DNA from: Hexactinellida sp. DTS-2022
Lineage: Eukaryota; Porifera; Hexactinellida
Direction: 5' to 3'
NCBI GenBank assembly: GCA_028753945.1
Contig: JAPNXP010000002.1
Coordinates: 11,966,001-12,030,000 of the forward strand
Length of the DNA: 64,000 nucleotides
The position numbers and the translations under genes were made by a program. Positions 10,021 to 21,778 of this stretch are shown here, piece by piece; position 1 is the stretch's first letter; each line of letters starts with the position of its first letter. The notes under the pieces were generated by a model. It saw nothing but the letters and a program-made list of their open reading frames with translations. It was not told where the DNA came from and made no database searches.

Positions 10021-11640
10021 ATATTGATTCGCCATTTTAATACCTATGATCCCTCAATATTTTGTCCAAAAATAAGTGAACCATTTCAGTACATAATTGT
10101 ATTTATGCAACAAGGGCGGACTGAGACAGTGCCATGGGCTCTGTCGGTAGGGCCGTTATGTTCGTGAGCTGGCCATAAGCCTGCTTTAGGGAGGAATTCT
10201 GCCAGCTTACTTCCATACGTGGGTTTACGTCACCCTGCAAATATTTATATGTGGTTTTAAATAGTTACCATTTTAGTTATTAGAATGTTATAATAAATTA
10301 GTCACAATTATGACTAGTTTTATGTTGTTGTAACTCCATCAGATATTAGTGCAGGGGCGGCGGAAGCGGTCAGGCCATGGCCAGGCCAATAGACTTACCA
10401 CTCTTACGTCACTAGTTGACCGGTCAAGCCATGGCCTGAGCATTAATAACTGCTTCCGCCGGCCCTGTGATGTTAAAACCTACGCAGCCGCTTCTCTCTT
10501 TTTATCAAACAAATGTATTAGTGGGATATCTCGCTCTTTCTGGCTGCATGGGACGATAAATTTAAATTATTAATTCGATTGTTGTGAATCTTGTGATTTT
10601 TTGTTTGTTTGCTTGTTTGTTTGTTTTTCCCGATTATATAATTATATTAGATATAATATTTTAGAACGGATTTATTATTTAGATAGAAACTCACTTCCAA
10701 TGTTATGAGAAGTAATCATGTATACTGAATCCGATTTTCGTATTTACAAAATCCATTTTGAATCATAGCTGAACAACCAACCTCAGAACAACTATGAGAG
10801 ATGAGAGACTTGCGGACTTTGGGCGATTCATAGACAAAGGGCCATCGCTTGAATTGGAGGAAGTTCTGTATAAAAAGTTAAAAACTAGAATTGAATCCAG
10901 GGAAGGTGGAATTTCATCACTTCAATTTATTATAAGTACAGTAGTGGAAAGAGTTTTCACTACTGTACTAATAAAATGCTTAGACCTCATTAGCTTAATA
11001 GTAATTAAATGGAGGGAAGGCAAGTTGGGTCAGAGGTAGGGCCAGAGTATCTCAAGTGGCAATGGTGTAGATCTGGGGAGCTAGGGGTCTTAAGTCCTCC
11101 CAGATTTTATATAAACAACATGTAAACTTTATACCCGTACTATTTATATCACTCCGCATGCGGTGTTAGCCCCATCTACTGCCCTGAAAGGGTGCCATGG
11201 TCCTAGCTAGACTCACCTTGGGTGCGCTTTTTTGATGCACGTTTTATTGTCTAATTAGTGTAAATGGGTCAATGTAGTTCGAATTATTGTGTGGACTGGA
11301 GTAAATGCGTCTCATATATAGATACTTAATAAAACATAAAGGTCCATTTGATTCAAGAACAAAAGATACATATATTTCAACATCCAATATTTTGACGATA
11401 TTGTGAGTAAAATGAGTGAAAATAGTAATGAAAATGTTGGTTGGGACTAAAAGAGCTAATCATTTATCTAGAAGCAGGATCAGAATCGCCTCTCTTTGGG
11501 GGTGGTGCCATTAGGTGACTATGGGGACGGGGGGGGGGGGGGGGGGGCGGGCGGTTAACAAATCACTATTACACAAGGCAGGCCTGTAGCCAGAAAGTAG
11601 TAGTGGGTGAGGCTATTAGGATTGCAGGGGAGCTGAGTAT
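10021..11640. other. Non-coding stretch with one GC-rich hairpin
   Basis: No supported gene. At 10353-10468, CAGGGGCGGCGGAAGC and GCTTCCGCCGGCCCTG form inverted ends of a hAT-like MITE, with CCATGGCC palindromes inside, but the flanks show no convincing TSD. A TTTG microsatellite lies at 10600-10627. A G-run of about 19 lies at 11529-11547. An 81-codon ORF at 10794-11039 has no recognisable family. Confidence 0.4.
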
Positions 11641-12339
11641 AATAATTTAATATGAAGACCCGGGGTAGGGGTGGATTTAGGATTTGCTATAAGGGGGGTT
11701 GTGGTTTCTAAACATCGCATCGCCAGCTTTGGGTCTGGGAGAGCAGTTAGCTCCCCAGTTGGGTCCAGGGTGAAGCACTTGGAAGCCAGATACAATGCTA
11801 CTAGTATAATTCACTCCAAATTCCAATACCTACGTACAAGTGCGATACTAGATTATTCGAGGGTATTAATACAAAATGTGAGCATGAGGAAATGAAAATC
11901 TAATAATATACAATTCAACAACAAATCCAAATGTCAGATATATCACAAAAGTTAACCTAGCCGGCGAGCCTCCCCCTAGCTACTGGAATGACACAAGGAC
12001 GAATAAATGGGGGAGCATGTGCATTGCACTATGGAAATATGGCCGGTCAAAGCCTGCCTAGAAGTAGTACAAGTACAAAGACATGTTATTGCGGCTTTTT
12101 CTGTGATCAAAGTACAGAAGTGCTACTTCAAAACAACTAATACTTTTGATCTTGGATAAATCTTGGCTTTGAGCAGGAATATGATAAATACATACTTTTG
12201 GCTTGACAATTAATATTTAGAGTGTTTCTAATAATATAATCGCACTCACTACGCATATCCGAGAAAAACAAGGGGTCACTCGATATGGTTCCTCCAATTT
12301 GGGAGATCGGAATGTTATCACATTAAAAAAAATAACATT
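11640..12339. repeat. Dispersed repeat shared with 57010-57370
   Basis: Text such as CCGGCGAGCCTCCCCCTAGC, GGGGGAGCATGTGCATTGCA and the AAAACAAGGGGTCACTCG segment recurs in inverse orientation inside the mariner-like element at 56455-57739. It is likely an older, rearranged relative of that element. No coding. Confidence 0.5.
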
Positions 12340-12441
12340 TGGAAACCGTCCACTTTCTTCAATCAACTCGTAACATTCAAACAATATATATACACACACA
12401 TATATATACACACACCCAGGCTTGTGTTTTAATAGTATAGA
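12340..12441 (-). mobile_element. Helitron-like 5' end fragment
   Basis: On the minus strand the sequence reads A-TCTATACTATTAAAACAC then a TG/TA repeat, GAGTTGATTGAAGAAAGTGG and TTTCCAAATG. This is the same start as the complete short Helitron at 54604-55956 (TC after a host A). Only about 100 bp of the 5' part can be followed before other repeat sequence begins. Confidence 0.55.
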
Positions 12442-12559
12442 TAAATACAAATGATTTGGAATGTATTTAATTACAAATACAACTACAATTCGAAAAAACC
12501 GCTGATAATTCAACATTTTTTAATACGATCCGCCTGGAACAGGCCATGGTTATTATATT

Positions 12560-12692
12560 AAAAAATCCAAAATTGCAGCCTGTGCCGACGCATGTTCCTT
12601 GGGGGGCACTATATTTTGGTTGTGGTTTATTGATAGTGCCTCCAAAGGAACATGCTGTCGGCACAAGCTGCAAATTTGGATTTTTTTTCGCC
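12560..12692. repeat. Long stem-loop, array unit 1
   Basis: Arms of about 50 nt pair almost throughout, from ATCCAAAATTGCAGCCTGTG to CACAAGCTGCAAATTTGGAT. The loop is TTTTGGTTGTGGTTTATTG. Mismatches on one arm are mostly not compensated on the other. Confidence 0.85.
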
Positions 12693-13986
12693 ATGTCATC
12701 ATCACTATGAAGGTGTTAAATTATTTCAAAAAGGTGTTACAGAAGGCAACGACCCTTATTGAGATGTAAGTTTCGTTTTTGATCACTTCATTTCAAAGAT
12801 ATTCAAGTTTCAGTAGAATATAATAGCTGATGACTCAGCATTTTTTATGTGAGTGTTGGGTCATCACCCAACATCAACTAACCCATTTTAAATATCGAAT
12901 TAACAAAATTGTAAAAACACATTTTTTTGACGATGTCATAATTACCTCAAGGTGTCAGGACCCCCTTGTATAGGTGGCACGTGCCATAAGGACCAATTGA
13001 TAAATTGAAAGTTTGTTTCTATCTTGAATCATCTCTGAAATTAATGAAATTTAGGTAATTAGTATAATATTTAATTAATTTATAATTATTTAACACCATT
13101 ATTATATACAGCAAAATAAATTAAGTTCAATTATTTGCAATTATTATTAATTTAAATTGAATTTCACTATAAAATTTGAATTCTACGTACTCGATAACCC
13201 CAATAATCCAATTGGAACCGTCTATAAGTTAAATACAAAAGGAATTAATTATAATTAATTACGTCAGTACATTAATTGTGCAAGAATATTCTCGCCGAAA
13301 TAAATATAATCACTTAATCTGTCGTTGTTGTGGTATGTAAAATCTTAACGGTTCTATCATAAACCATCTTTAGTTTAATGCCATTCATTCATTACTTATT
13401 GATAATAAATTAAATTATTAGTTATTTATTTTAGCAATGTTATCCACGGTGATTTGAGTTTAGTCAACAAATTCCTTATATCATTATATTTTATTTAATC
13501 CATTGTATAGTAATACTACAATTAAATAGAAGCCAGCTGGAATTTATAAGTTGAATCAATATATTTATCTCAAGTTGAAACAATAGAGTAAGATTTAACA
13601 AGTTAAATCAATATAATTATTACAAGTTGAAACAATAGAATTTGATTTAACACTTTTACTGAAATTGAAGTGTGAGTAAACAAAGAAATTTCAAACCCCA
13701 TTTATGGCAGAAATTAAACATATTTTTGAAAATATTCTTCTCCCATCAGACGCAGAATTTTATGGTGAATCCAAATGTGAAATAAAATTTGGGGGTTTAG
13801 TAAAACATATTTTGAGTTATGGACCAGACAAATTTTGAAAGGTGTTAAAGATGTGTCAAAAATTCGTTAATCAAAAATCGTAACCCCAGGTGCAAATTAG
13901 ACGGTCCATACGCACCTACATGCCAAGTTTCAGCCCTACATGTATTTAGGTGTGGCCAGGGCACCTGCTACGGAGAAAAAATAAAA

Positions 13987-14118
13987 ATAAAAAAATCCAA
14001 AATTGCAGCCTGTGCCGACGCATGTTCCTTTGGTGGCACTATATTTTGATGGTGGTTTATTGATAGTGCCTCCAAGGGAACATGCTCTCGGCACAGGCTG
14101 CAATTTTGGATTTTTTTC
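13987..14118. repeat. Long stem-loop, array unit 2
   Basis: Same hairpin as in unit 1. Both arms contain GCCTGTGCCGA / TCGGCACAGGC and GGAACATG pairs around a TGGTGGTTTATTG loop. Confidence 0.85.
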
Positions 14119-15304
14119 CCGCCATGTCATCATCACTATGAAGGTGTTAAATTATTTCAGAAAGGTGTTTCAGAAGGCAACGACCCTTAGAGTCGTGGAA
14201 GTTTCCATTTAGTTCATATAATTTTAGAGATATTCAAGTTTCAGTAGAATATAATCTGTGATGACTCAGCATTTTTAAAGTGCGTGTTGGGTATTCACCC
14301 AACTCCAACCAACCCATGCGAATTATTTAATTCACAAAATTGTAAAAATACATTTTTTTGACGATGTCATCATCACCTCAAGGTGTCAAGACCCACTTGT
14401 ATAGGTGGTACCTGGCATAAGGACCAATTGATAAATTGAAAGTTTGTTTCTATCTAGTATCATCTCTGAGATTAATGAAATTTAGCTAATTAGTATAAAA
14501 ATTTAATTAATGTATTAATTAATTGTGCAAGAATATTCTCGCCGAAATAAATATATTCACTTAATCTGTCGTTGTTGTGGATTGTAAATCTTGACAGTTA
14601 GTTCTATCATAAACCATCTTGAGTTTAAAGCCAATCATTCAATATTTATTGTTAATAAATTATAGTATTAGTTATTTATTTTAGCAATGTTATCCACGGT
14701 TAAGTTGAATTTAGTCAACAAATTCCTTATATTATAATATTTATTTAATCCATTGTATAGTAATATTAGAATTAAATAGAAGCCAGATGGAATTTCTAAG
14801 TTAAATCAATATAATTATCGCAAGTTGAATCACTAGAGTAGGATTTAACAAGTTAAATCAATATAATTATTACAAGTTGAAACAATGGAATTAGATTTCA
14901 CAGTTTACTGAAATTGAAGTGTGAGTAAACAAAGAAACTTCAAACCCCATTTATGGCAGAAATTGACCCCTTTATTGAAGGATTTCTTCTCCCATCAGAC
15001 GCAGAATTTTATGGTGAATCCAAATATGAAATAAAATTTGGGGGTTTAGTAAAACATTTTTTCAGTTATGGACCAGACAAATTTTGAAAGGTGTTAAAAA
15101 TGTGTCCAAAATGTGTTAATAAAAAATCGTAACCCCAGGTGCAAATTAGACGGTCCATACGCACCTACATGCCAAGTTTTAGCCCATCAACTCCAAAGCT
15201 CTGGCCAGGGCACCGTCTACGGAGAAAAAATAATAATAATAAAAATAATAAAGGCAGTGATTCTAATACTGGGCCACTATACTATAGTATAGTCGGCACA
15301 GTAA

Positions 15305-15432
15305 AAATCCAAAATTGCAGCCTGTGCCGACGCATGTTCCTTTGGTGGCACTATATTTTGTTGGTTGTTTATTTATAGTGCCTCCAAAAGAACATGCTGT
15401 CGGCGAGGCTGCAATTTTGGATTTTTTTTCGC
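15305..15432. repeat. Long stem-loop, array unit 3
   Basis: Same hairpin, with a small deletion in the right arm (GTCGGCGAGGCTGC). It is preceded directly by one copy of the palindromic satellite motif at 15263-15303. Confidence 0.85.
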
Positions 15433-16742
15433 CATGTCATCATCACTATGAAGGTGTTAAATTATTTCACAAAAGGTGTTACAGAAGGCATCGACCCTTA
15501 GAGTGGTGGAAGTTTCCATTTAGTTCATATAATTTTAGAGATATTCAAGTTTGAGTAGAATATAATAGCTGATGACTCAGCATTTTTTATGTGTGTGTTG
15601 GGTCATCACCCAACATCAACTAACCCATTTTAAATATCGAATTAACAAAATTGTAAAAATACATTTTTTTGACGATGTCATAATCACCTCAAGGTGTCAA
15701 GACCCACTTGTATAGGTGGTACCTGGCATAAGGACCAATTGATTAATTGAAAGTTTGTTTCTATCTTGTATCATCTCTGAGATTAATGAAATTTATCTAA
15801 TTAGTATAAATATTTAATTTATTTATTTATTATTTAACACCATTATTATATACAGCAAAATAAATTAAGTTCAATTATTTGCAATTATTATTAATTTAAA
15901 TTGAATTTCACTATAATATTTGAATTCCACGCACTCGATAACCCCAATAATCTATTTGGAACCGTCTATAAGTTAAATACAAAATGAATTAATTATAATT
16001 AATTAAACCAGTCATTAATTGTGCAACAATATTCTCTCCGAAATAAATATAATCACTTAATCTGTCGTTGTTGTGGAATGTAAAATCTTAACGGTTCTAT
16101 CATAAACCATCTTTAGTTTAATGCCATTCATTCATTATGTATTGATAATAAATTATATTATTAGTTATTTATTTTAGCAATGTTATCCATGGTTGGTTGA
16201 GTTGAGTCAACAAATTCCTTATATTATATTATTTAATTTAATCAATTGTATAGTAATACTAAAATTAAATAGAAGCCAGCTGGAATTTATAAGTTAAATC
16301 AATATAATTATCGCAAGTTGAATCACTAGAGTAGGATTTAACAAGTTAAATCAATTTAATTATTACAAGTTGAAACAATAGAATTAGATTTAACACTTTA
16401 CTGAAATTGAAGTGTCAGTAAACAAAGAAATTTCAACCCCCATTTATGGCAGAAATTGACCCCTTTATTGAAAAATTTCTTCTCCCATCAGACGCAGAAT
16501 TTTATGGCGAATCCAAATGTGAAATAAAATTTTGGGGTTTAGTAAAACATTTTTTGAGTTATGGACCAGACAAATTTTGAAAGGTGTTAAAGATGTGTCA
16601 AAAATTTGTTAATACAAAATCGTAACCCCAGGTGCAAATTAGACGTCGACTCCGAATCTACATGCCAAGTTTCAGCCCTCTATGTATACAGGTGTGGCCA
16701 GGGCACCTGCTACGGAGAAATAATAATAATAATAATAAATAA

Positions 16743-16873
16743 AAAAAATCCAAAATTGCAGCCTGTGCCGACGCATGTTCCTTTGGTGGCACTATATTTT
16801 GGTGGTGGTTTATTGATAGTGCCTCCATAGGAACATGCTGTCGGCGCAGGCTGCAATTTTGGATTTTTTTTCC
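16743..16873. repeat. Long stem-loop, array unit 4
   Basis: Same hairpin, preceded by a (TAA)n tail of the previous unit at 16720-16742. Confidence 0.85.
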
Positions 16874-17896
16874 GCCATGTCATCATCACTTTGAAGGTGT
16901 TAAATTATTTCAGAAAGGTGTTTCAGAAGGCAACGACCCTTAGAGTCGTGGAAGTTTCCATTTTGCTCACTTCGTTTCAAAGATATTCAAGTTTCAGTAG
17001 AATATAATATGTGCTGAGTCAGCATTTTTTATGTGAGTGTTGGGTCATCACCCAACACCAACTAACCCATTTTAAATGTCGAATTAAAAAAATTGTAAAA
17101 ATACATTTTTTTAACGATGTCATCATCACCTCAAGGTGTCAAGACCCACTTGTATAGGTGGTACCTGGCATAAGGACCAATTGATAAATTGAAAGTTTGT
17201 ATATATCTTGTATCATCTCTGAGATTAATGAAATTTAGCTAATTAGCATAAATATTTAATTAATGTATTAATTATTTAACACCATTATTATATACAGCAA
17301 AATAAATTAAGTTCAATTATTTGCAATTATTATTAATTTAAATTGAATTTCACTATAATGTTTGAATTCCACGCACTCGATAACCCCAATAATCCAATTG
17401 GAACCGTCTATAAGTTAAATACAAAAGGAATTAATTATAATTAATTACGTCAGTATATTAACAGTGCAATAATATTAACGCAGAAGTAAATATAATCACA
17501 TAATCTGTCGTTGTTGTGGTATGTAAAATCTTAACGGTTCTATCATAAACCATCTTTAGTTTAATGCCATTCATTCATTACTTATTGATAATAAATTAAA
17601 TTATTAGTTATTTATTTTAGCAATGTTATCCACGGTGATTTGAGTTTAGTCAACAAATTCCTTATATCATTATATTTTATTTAATCCATTGTATAGTAAT
17701 ACTACAATTAAATAGAAGCCAGCTGGAATTTATAAGTTGAATCAATATATTTATCTCAAGTTGAAACAATAGAGTAAGATTTAACAAGTTAAATCGATAT
17801 AATTATTACAAGTTGAAACAATAGAATTTGATTTAACACTTTTACTGAAATTGAAGTGTGAGTAAACAAAGAAATTTCAAACCCCATTTATGGCAG

Positions 17897-18875
17897 AAGA
17901 GTTCGTTCGTCACATAAGTACAATTGATTTCTCTCGGATGGCAGAATCGATCCATGCACCTATTCTAAAGAAGGATGAGCGTATTGAAGATTGGAATAAG
18001 AGACACCGCAGTCGTAGTGGCCATGAAATGGAACGATCAACCAATAGATGTGATGATCGATACAGGAGCTGACCCCTCCGTCGTGGATAAGCGTACCATC
18101 CAAGCAATGCAAATTCCCTACGAAACGAAGGAGGATCGGGTATACGGGCTTGGTCGAACGCCACTAGTGGTATGTGGTGTGGCCCGGGTTTCTATAGACA
18201 TCGGAGATTCCCATCTAGTAGACCATGAGATTGAAGTACTCGACACAGACGCAAGGACCGCAATATTGGGTAGGAAGTTTCTATCGCTGTATAAAGATAC
18301 TACTTTCGATTGGGAGAATTGGCGAGTGAGGTTGGGGGAGCATTGGGTGCCTTCTCTAGCTGCTGTCTACGGAGGTCAGGCGGTTACAAGGGCTGAGGTA
18401 GTGCGAATAGAGGCCGAGGGCGTCAGTTCAACTATCACGACTGGATTCGATATAAACCAGCAACTGTCTTCCAAGCAACGTCAAGCGATTTATCGGGTGT
18501 TAGAGAAGTGGAGAGGGGTTTTCGCAGAGAACCCGAAGAAGCCTCAGGAAATCAGAACGGCTGAGCATATCATTACTTTATTAGATGAGCGACCGATCCG
18601 TCACCGGCCGCTCCGTGTATCTCCTGAGATGGAAGCAGAAGTTTCTAAACAAATAGACGAAATGCTATGTAATGGGATAATACGTCCCTCGTCCTCACCT
18701 TGGGCCAGTCGGGTAATTTTGGTCAAAAAGAAGGATGGATCGCGGCGATTCGCCGTCGACTATCGGGATTTGAACGATATATCCAAGAAGGATGCTTATC
18801 CGATGCCTGACGCGCGCGACTTGTTTGATAGAATGGGAGGTTGCACAATATTCTCGAAACTGTACTTCTACCGAT
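17897..18875 (+). pseudogene. Captured Ty3/Gypsy protease-reverse transcriptase fragment
   Basis: A retrotransposon fragment of about 980 bp replaces about 175 bp of unit 4 of the hairpin array. The left junction follows TTTATGGCAGAA (shared with sister units). The right junction is at ATCGTAACCCCAGG, where unit homology resumes exactly. The main open frame (17975-18880, 301 codons) has an aspartic protease with the DTGAD catalytic motif, the YGLGR and AILGRKFL segments, then the start of a reverse transcriptase: HRPLRVSPEMEAEVSKQI, GIIRPSSSPWASRVILVKKK, FAVDYRDLND, YPMPDARDLFDRMGG. It stops at IFSKL, before the catalytic YxDD block. A short upstream frame (17890-18072) overlaps in another frame and may be the end of the preceding gag-like ORF. 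GC content is visibly higher than in the unit around it. No LTRs. It cannot make a working polymerase. The fragment is free of internal stops, so capture seems recent, or the frame was intact when captured. Confidence 0.9.
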
Positions 18876-18979
18876 CGTAACCCCAGGTGCAAATTAGACG
18901 GTCCCATCGCACCTACATGCCAAGTTTCAGCCCATCAACAATTAAGCTCTGGCCAGGGCACCGTCTACGGAGAAAAAAA

Positions 18980-19106
18980 AAAATCCAAAATTGCACCCTG
19001 TGCCGACGCATGTCCTTAGGTGGCACTATATTTTGGTGGTGGTTTATTGATAGTGCCTCCAAAGGAACATGCTGTCGGCACAAGCTGCAATTTTGGATTT
19101 TTTTTC
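18980..19106. repeat. Long stem-loop, array unit 5
   Basis: Same hairpin, following the A-rich tail after the 3' block at 18879-18985. The left arm carries CACCCTG in place of CAGCCTG and a shortened GCATGTCCTTAGG. Confidence 0.85.
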
Positions 19107-20174
19107 GCCTAGTCATCATCACTATGAAGGTGTTAAATTATTACAGAAAGGTGTTTCAGTAGGCAACGACCCTTAGAGTGGTGGAAGTTTCCATTTAGCT
19201 CACTTCATTTGAGAGATATTCAAGTTTCAGTAGAATATAATCTGTGATGACTCAGCATTTTTAAAGTGCGTGTTGGGTATTCACCCAACTCCAACCAACC
19301 CATGCGAATTATTTAATTCACAAAATTGTAAAATACATTTTTTTGACGATGTCATCATCACCTCATGGTGTCAAGACCCACTTGTATAGGTGGTACGTGG
19401 CATAAGGACCAATTGATAAATTGAAAGTTTGTTTCTATCTTGTATCATCTCTGAGATTAATGAAATTTAGCTAATTAGTATAAATATTTAATTAATAAAT
19501 TAATAATTTAACATCATTATTATGTACAGCAAAATAAATAAAGTTCAATTATTTGCACTTATTATTAATTTAAATCGAATTTCACTATCATATTTGAATT
19601 CAGCGCACTCGATAACCCCAATAATCCAATTGGAAAATTCTATAAGTTAAATACAAAGCGAATTAATTAGAATTAAATATGTCATGTATCCATTGTGCAA
19701 GAGAATAAATATAATCACATAATCTGTCGTTGTTATGAAATATATAATCTTAGTTTTCAATTAGAAAATAGAAGCCTACTCGATCTCGCAAGTGGAATCA
19801 ATATAATTATTACAAGTTGAAACAATAGTATTAGATTTAACACTTTCAATTGAACTGAAGTGTTAGTAAACAAAGGAAACTTGCAACTCAATTGTGGCAC
19901 AAATGGAACCCAATTTAAAAATTCGTGCACTGTGAAAAGGTGTAGAATTAGATTCTCTATCGAATGCATATAAATTTAATATTCTCGCACTATTTATTGT
20001 GCTTTTTCTAACATTAAACAGGTGTAAAAATGTGTCCAAAAAAGTGTTATAAAAAATCGTGACCCCAGGTTGCATCTGTAACCCATGAGACACATATCCT
20101 GAAAATTTGGGCTCTTAGTTAGTAAAACTCTGTTCTGTGGAGTGGCTACGGATAAATAATAATAATTAACCAAA

Positions 20175-20422
20175 GCACTAAGACCAATACTGGGCCACTA
20201 TACTATAGTATAGTCGGCACAGTAAAAATAATAAAAATAATAAAGGCAGTGATTCCAATACTGGGCCACTATACTATAGTATAGTCGGCACAGTAAAAAT
20301 AATAAAGGCAGTGATTCCAATACTGGGCCACTATACTATAGTATAGTCGGCACAGTAAAAATAATAAAGGCAGTGATTCCAATACTGGGCCACTATACTA
20401 TAGTATAGTCGGCACAGTAAAA
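20175..20422 (+). repeat. 62-bp satellite with an 18-bp perfect palindrome
   Basis: About four to five tandem copies of a unit reading AATAAAGGCAGTGATTCC, then AATACTGGGCCACTATAC..., then GTCGGCACAGTAAAA. Each contains the perfect palindrome ACTATACTATAGTATAGT, flanked by GGGCC and GGCACAG. The same motif occurs singly or in pairs at 15263, 26930-27106, 46750-46868, 49390-49497, 54005-54070 (inverse) and 60755-60792. It is always at the (TAA)n end of a hairpin-family repeat or alone. Confidence 0.9.
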
Positions 20423-20831
20423 AAACTCTCTATACCCCCGTCTCCATCTCTAAATATTAGAATGATAATGAATATGAATATCGATGAGTGTGACTTTGCC
20501 ATTGTTGTTGGGTAGGGGCGGCGCCAGCACAGCCTCCTTGGGGGCGAAAGGGGGCAGTCAAATGCACTGGAGGGGCAAACCCAATAGTTGAGACATACCA
20601 AAATGGATATTTTTAATGACAAACTTAGTCAAATAATCTGTCCTATAATAATATACGGTGGGGCATCTAAGCAAAACAGCTAATTATGGACTCCCTGTCT
20701 AGGGCGTATAGCATTTCCGCATTATCATTAAGTACTCCTATATTAGATAAGCGAGTTGGCGCGCGCCCTCCCGCAGCCGTAAAACTTGTATTAATCTACC
20801 TCAATATGATAACATGAAATTATGATGGGTG
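20423..20831. other. Non-coding stretch
   Basis: No gene seen. A GC-rich patch (20513-20575, GGGGCGGCGCCAGCACAGCC) looks like one end of a hAT-type MITE with no partner found. Confidence 0.4.
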
Positions 20832-20998
20832 CATAGGCGTCGTAAACCGCCCGGGTGCCCGGAAATGTCCGGGCGGGCCGAAGGGATTGTCCCTATGCTA
20901 CTAACACTAAACTCCGAGTTTACCCGGAGTTTACCCGGACATTACCCGGAATTTCCGGGCGGGCCGAAGGATTGACCTTTGCATTTACGACGCCTATG
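20832..20998. mobile_element. hAT MITE, 167 bp
   Basis: Ends CATAGGCGTCGTAAA and TTTACGACGCCTATG are exact inverted repeats, with the 8-bp TSD GATGGGTG at 20824-20831 and 20999-21006. The interior has repeated CCCGG/CCGGGCGGGCCGAAGG motifs. Confidence 0.9.
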
Positions 20999-21031
20999 GA
21001 TGGGTGTATCATTAATATTTGATTGTATATA

Positions 21032-21778
21032 CAGTAATACCTCGTTTTACGCGGTTTTTTTACGCGTTTTCGTTTTACGCGGAACAATTTTTTATAACCA
21101 AAACTTTTTTACGCGACCCTCAACTCGTTTTTCGCGGTTTATCTAAGATTTTAATACTATTAATTATCTTTTTTATGGAGATTTTAGATAATCTTTTAGA
21201 TTTAGTCGTAACAAAGCGGTTCTACAATTACAAAAAAACAAAAAATGATGATTAGGGATAGTTGATAGTTAGGAATATGTATTTGTCATATAGTAAGTTC
21301 ATCCAAATATATTATTAGTCAAATGAATACATATTTGCTTCACTATACACACTAAAGATATCCGGTTGTGGGAGTTACCCGTAGGTGTAGGGTTTCGGTG
21401 TGAAGGAAATTTTAATTCCCTTCACAACACAATTCCCTTTCTGTGGGAATTCCCAAGTATTCTCACAAGTTGGTTTCTATCAGGATTCCCATAGGTTAAA
21501 ATAATTTCCATTCCAATCCCATAATGTAAATCCCATGGGAATTCCCATGGGATTAACATTCACATGAAAACCTTGGCTATCTGAGAGGTCCTGATGTTGG
21601 AGGTTTGAGTGTTTAAACACTAGGTATTTAAAATTTTATTCAATGTTGATAATATTTGGAAACGCATCTATTGGTTTAATATGAGCTACTATGAGAATAG
21701 ACCGTTTTTTTTTACGCGATTTCGTTTTACGCGGGTTTTTCAAGCAACGCATCTACCGCGTGAAAAGAGGGATACCTG
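21032..21778. mobile_element. Tigger/pogo-like MITE, 747 bp
   Basis: Ends CAGTAATACCTCGTTTTACG and, inverted, CAGGTATCCCTCTTTTCACG, flanked by TA on each side. CAG(G)TATACCTCGTTTTA-type ends with TA targets are known for Tigger/pogo elements. Subterminal TTTTACGCGG motifs repeat at both ends. The interior has no transposase, only a GGAATTCCC-rich region at 21420-21560. Confidence 0.8.

Larger units (their letters stand above)
12560..20165 (+). repeat. Tandem array of five 1.3-1.4 kb hairpin units
   Basis: Five head-to-tail units start at hairpins near 12560, 13989, 15303, 16743 and 18980. Spacings are about 1429, 1314, 1440 and 2237; the last is lengthened by a captured gene piece. Each unit has the same order. 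First is a 125-130 nt stem-loop with the arms AAATCCAAAATTGCAGCC / GGCTGCAATTTTGGATTT. Next come GTCATCATCACTATGAAGGTG, a small GTGTTGGGT/ACCCAACAC palindrome, an AT-rich body with repeated CAAGTTGAAACAATAGA, and a 3' block (ACCCCAGGTGCAAATTAGAC ... TGCCAAGTTTCAGCCC ... CTACGGAG). An A-rich or (TAA)n tail ends the unit. The last unit (19105-20165) ends in a variant 3' block with AACCCATGAGACACATATCC. No transposase is encoded. The units look like copies of a non-autonomous mobile element amplified in tandem; the class is not clear to me. Confidence 0.85.

Noticed and set aside
9844-10167. 107-codon ORF, partly repeated at 56709-56963
   Set aside because: It lies inside a non-autonomous mariner-like element. 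The shared peptide follows from shared DNA, the frame differs in length between copies, and no family motif is seen.
10353-10468. hAT MITE with full support
   Set aside because: The inverted ends are good, but flanks TATTAGTG and TGATGTTA do not match, so it is kept only as a hairpin.
10794-11039. 81-codon ORF beginning MRDERLADFGRF
   Set aside because: Protein-like start, but no recognised domain, no second copy and no convincing splice partner; too weak to call a gene.
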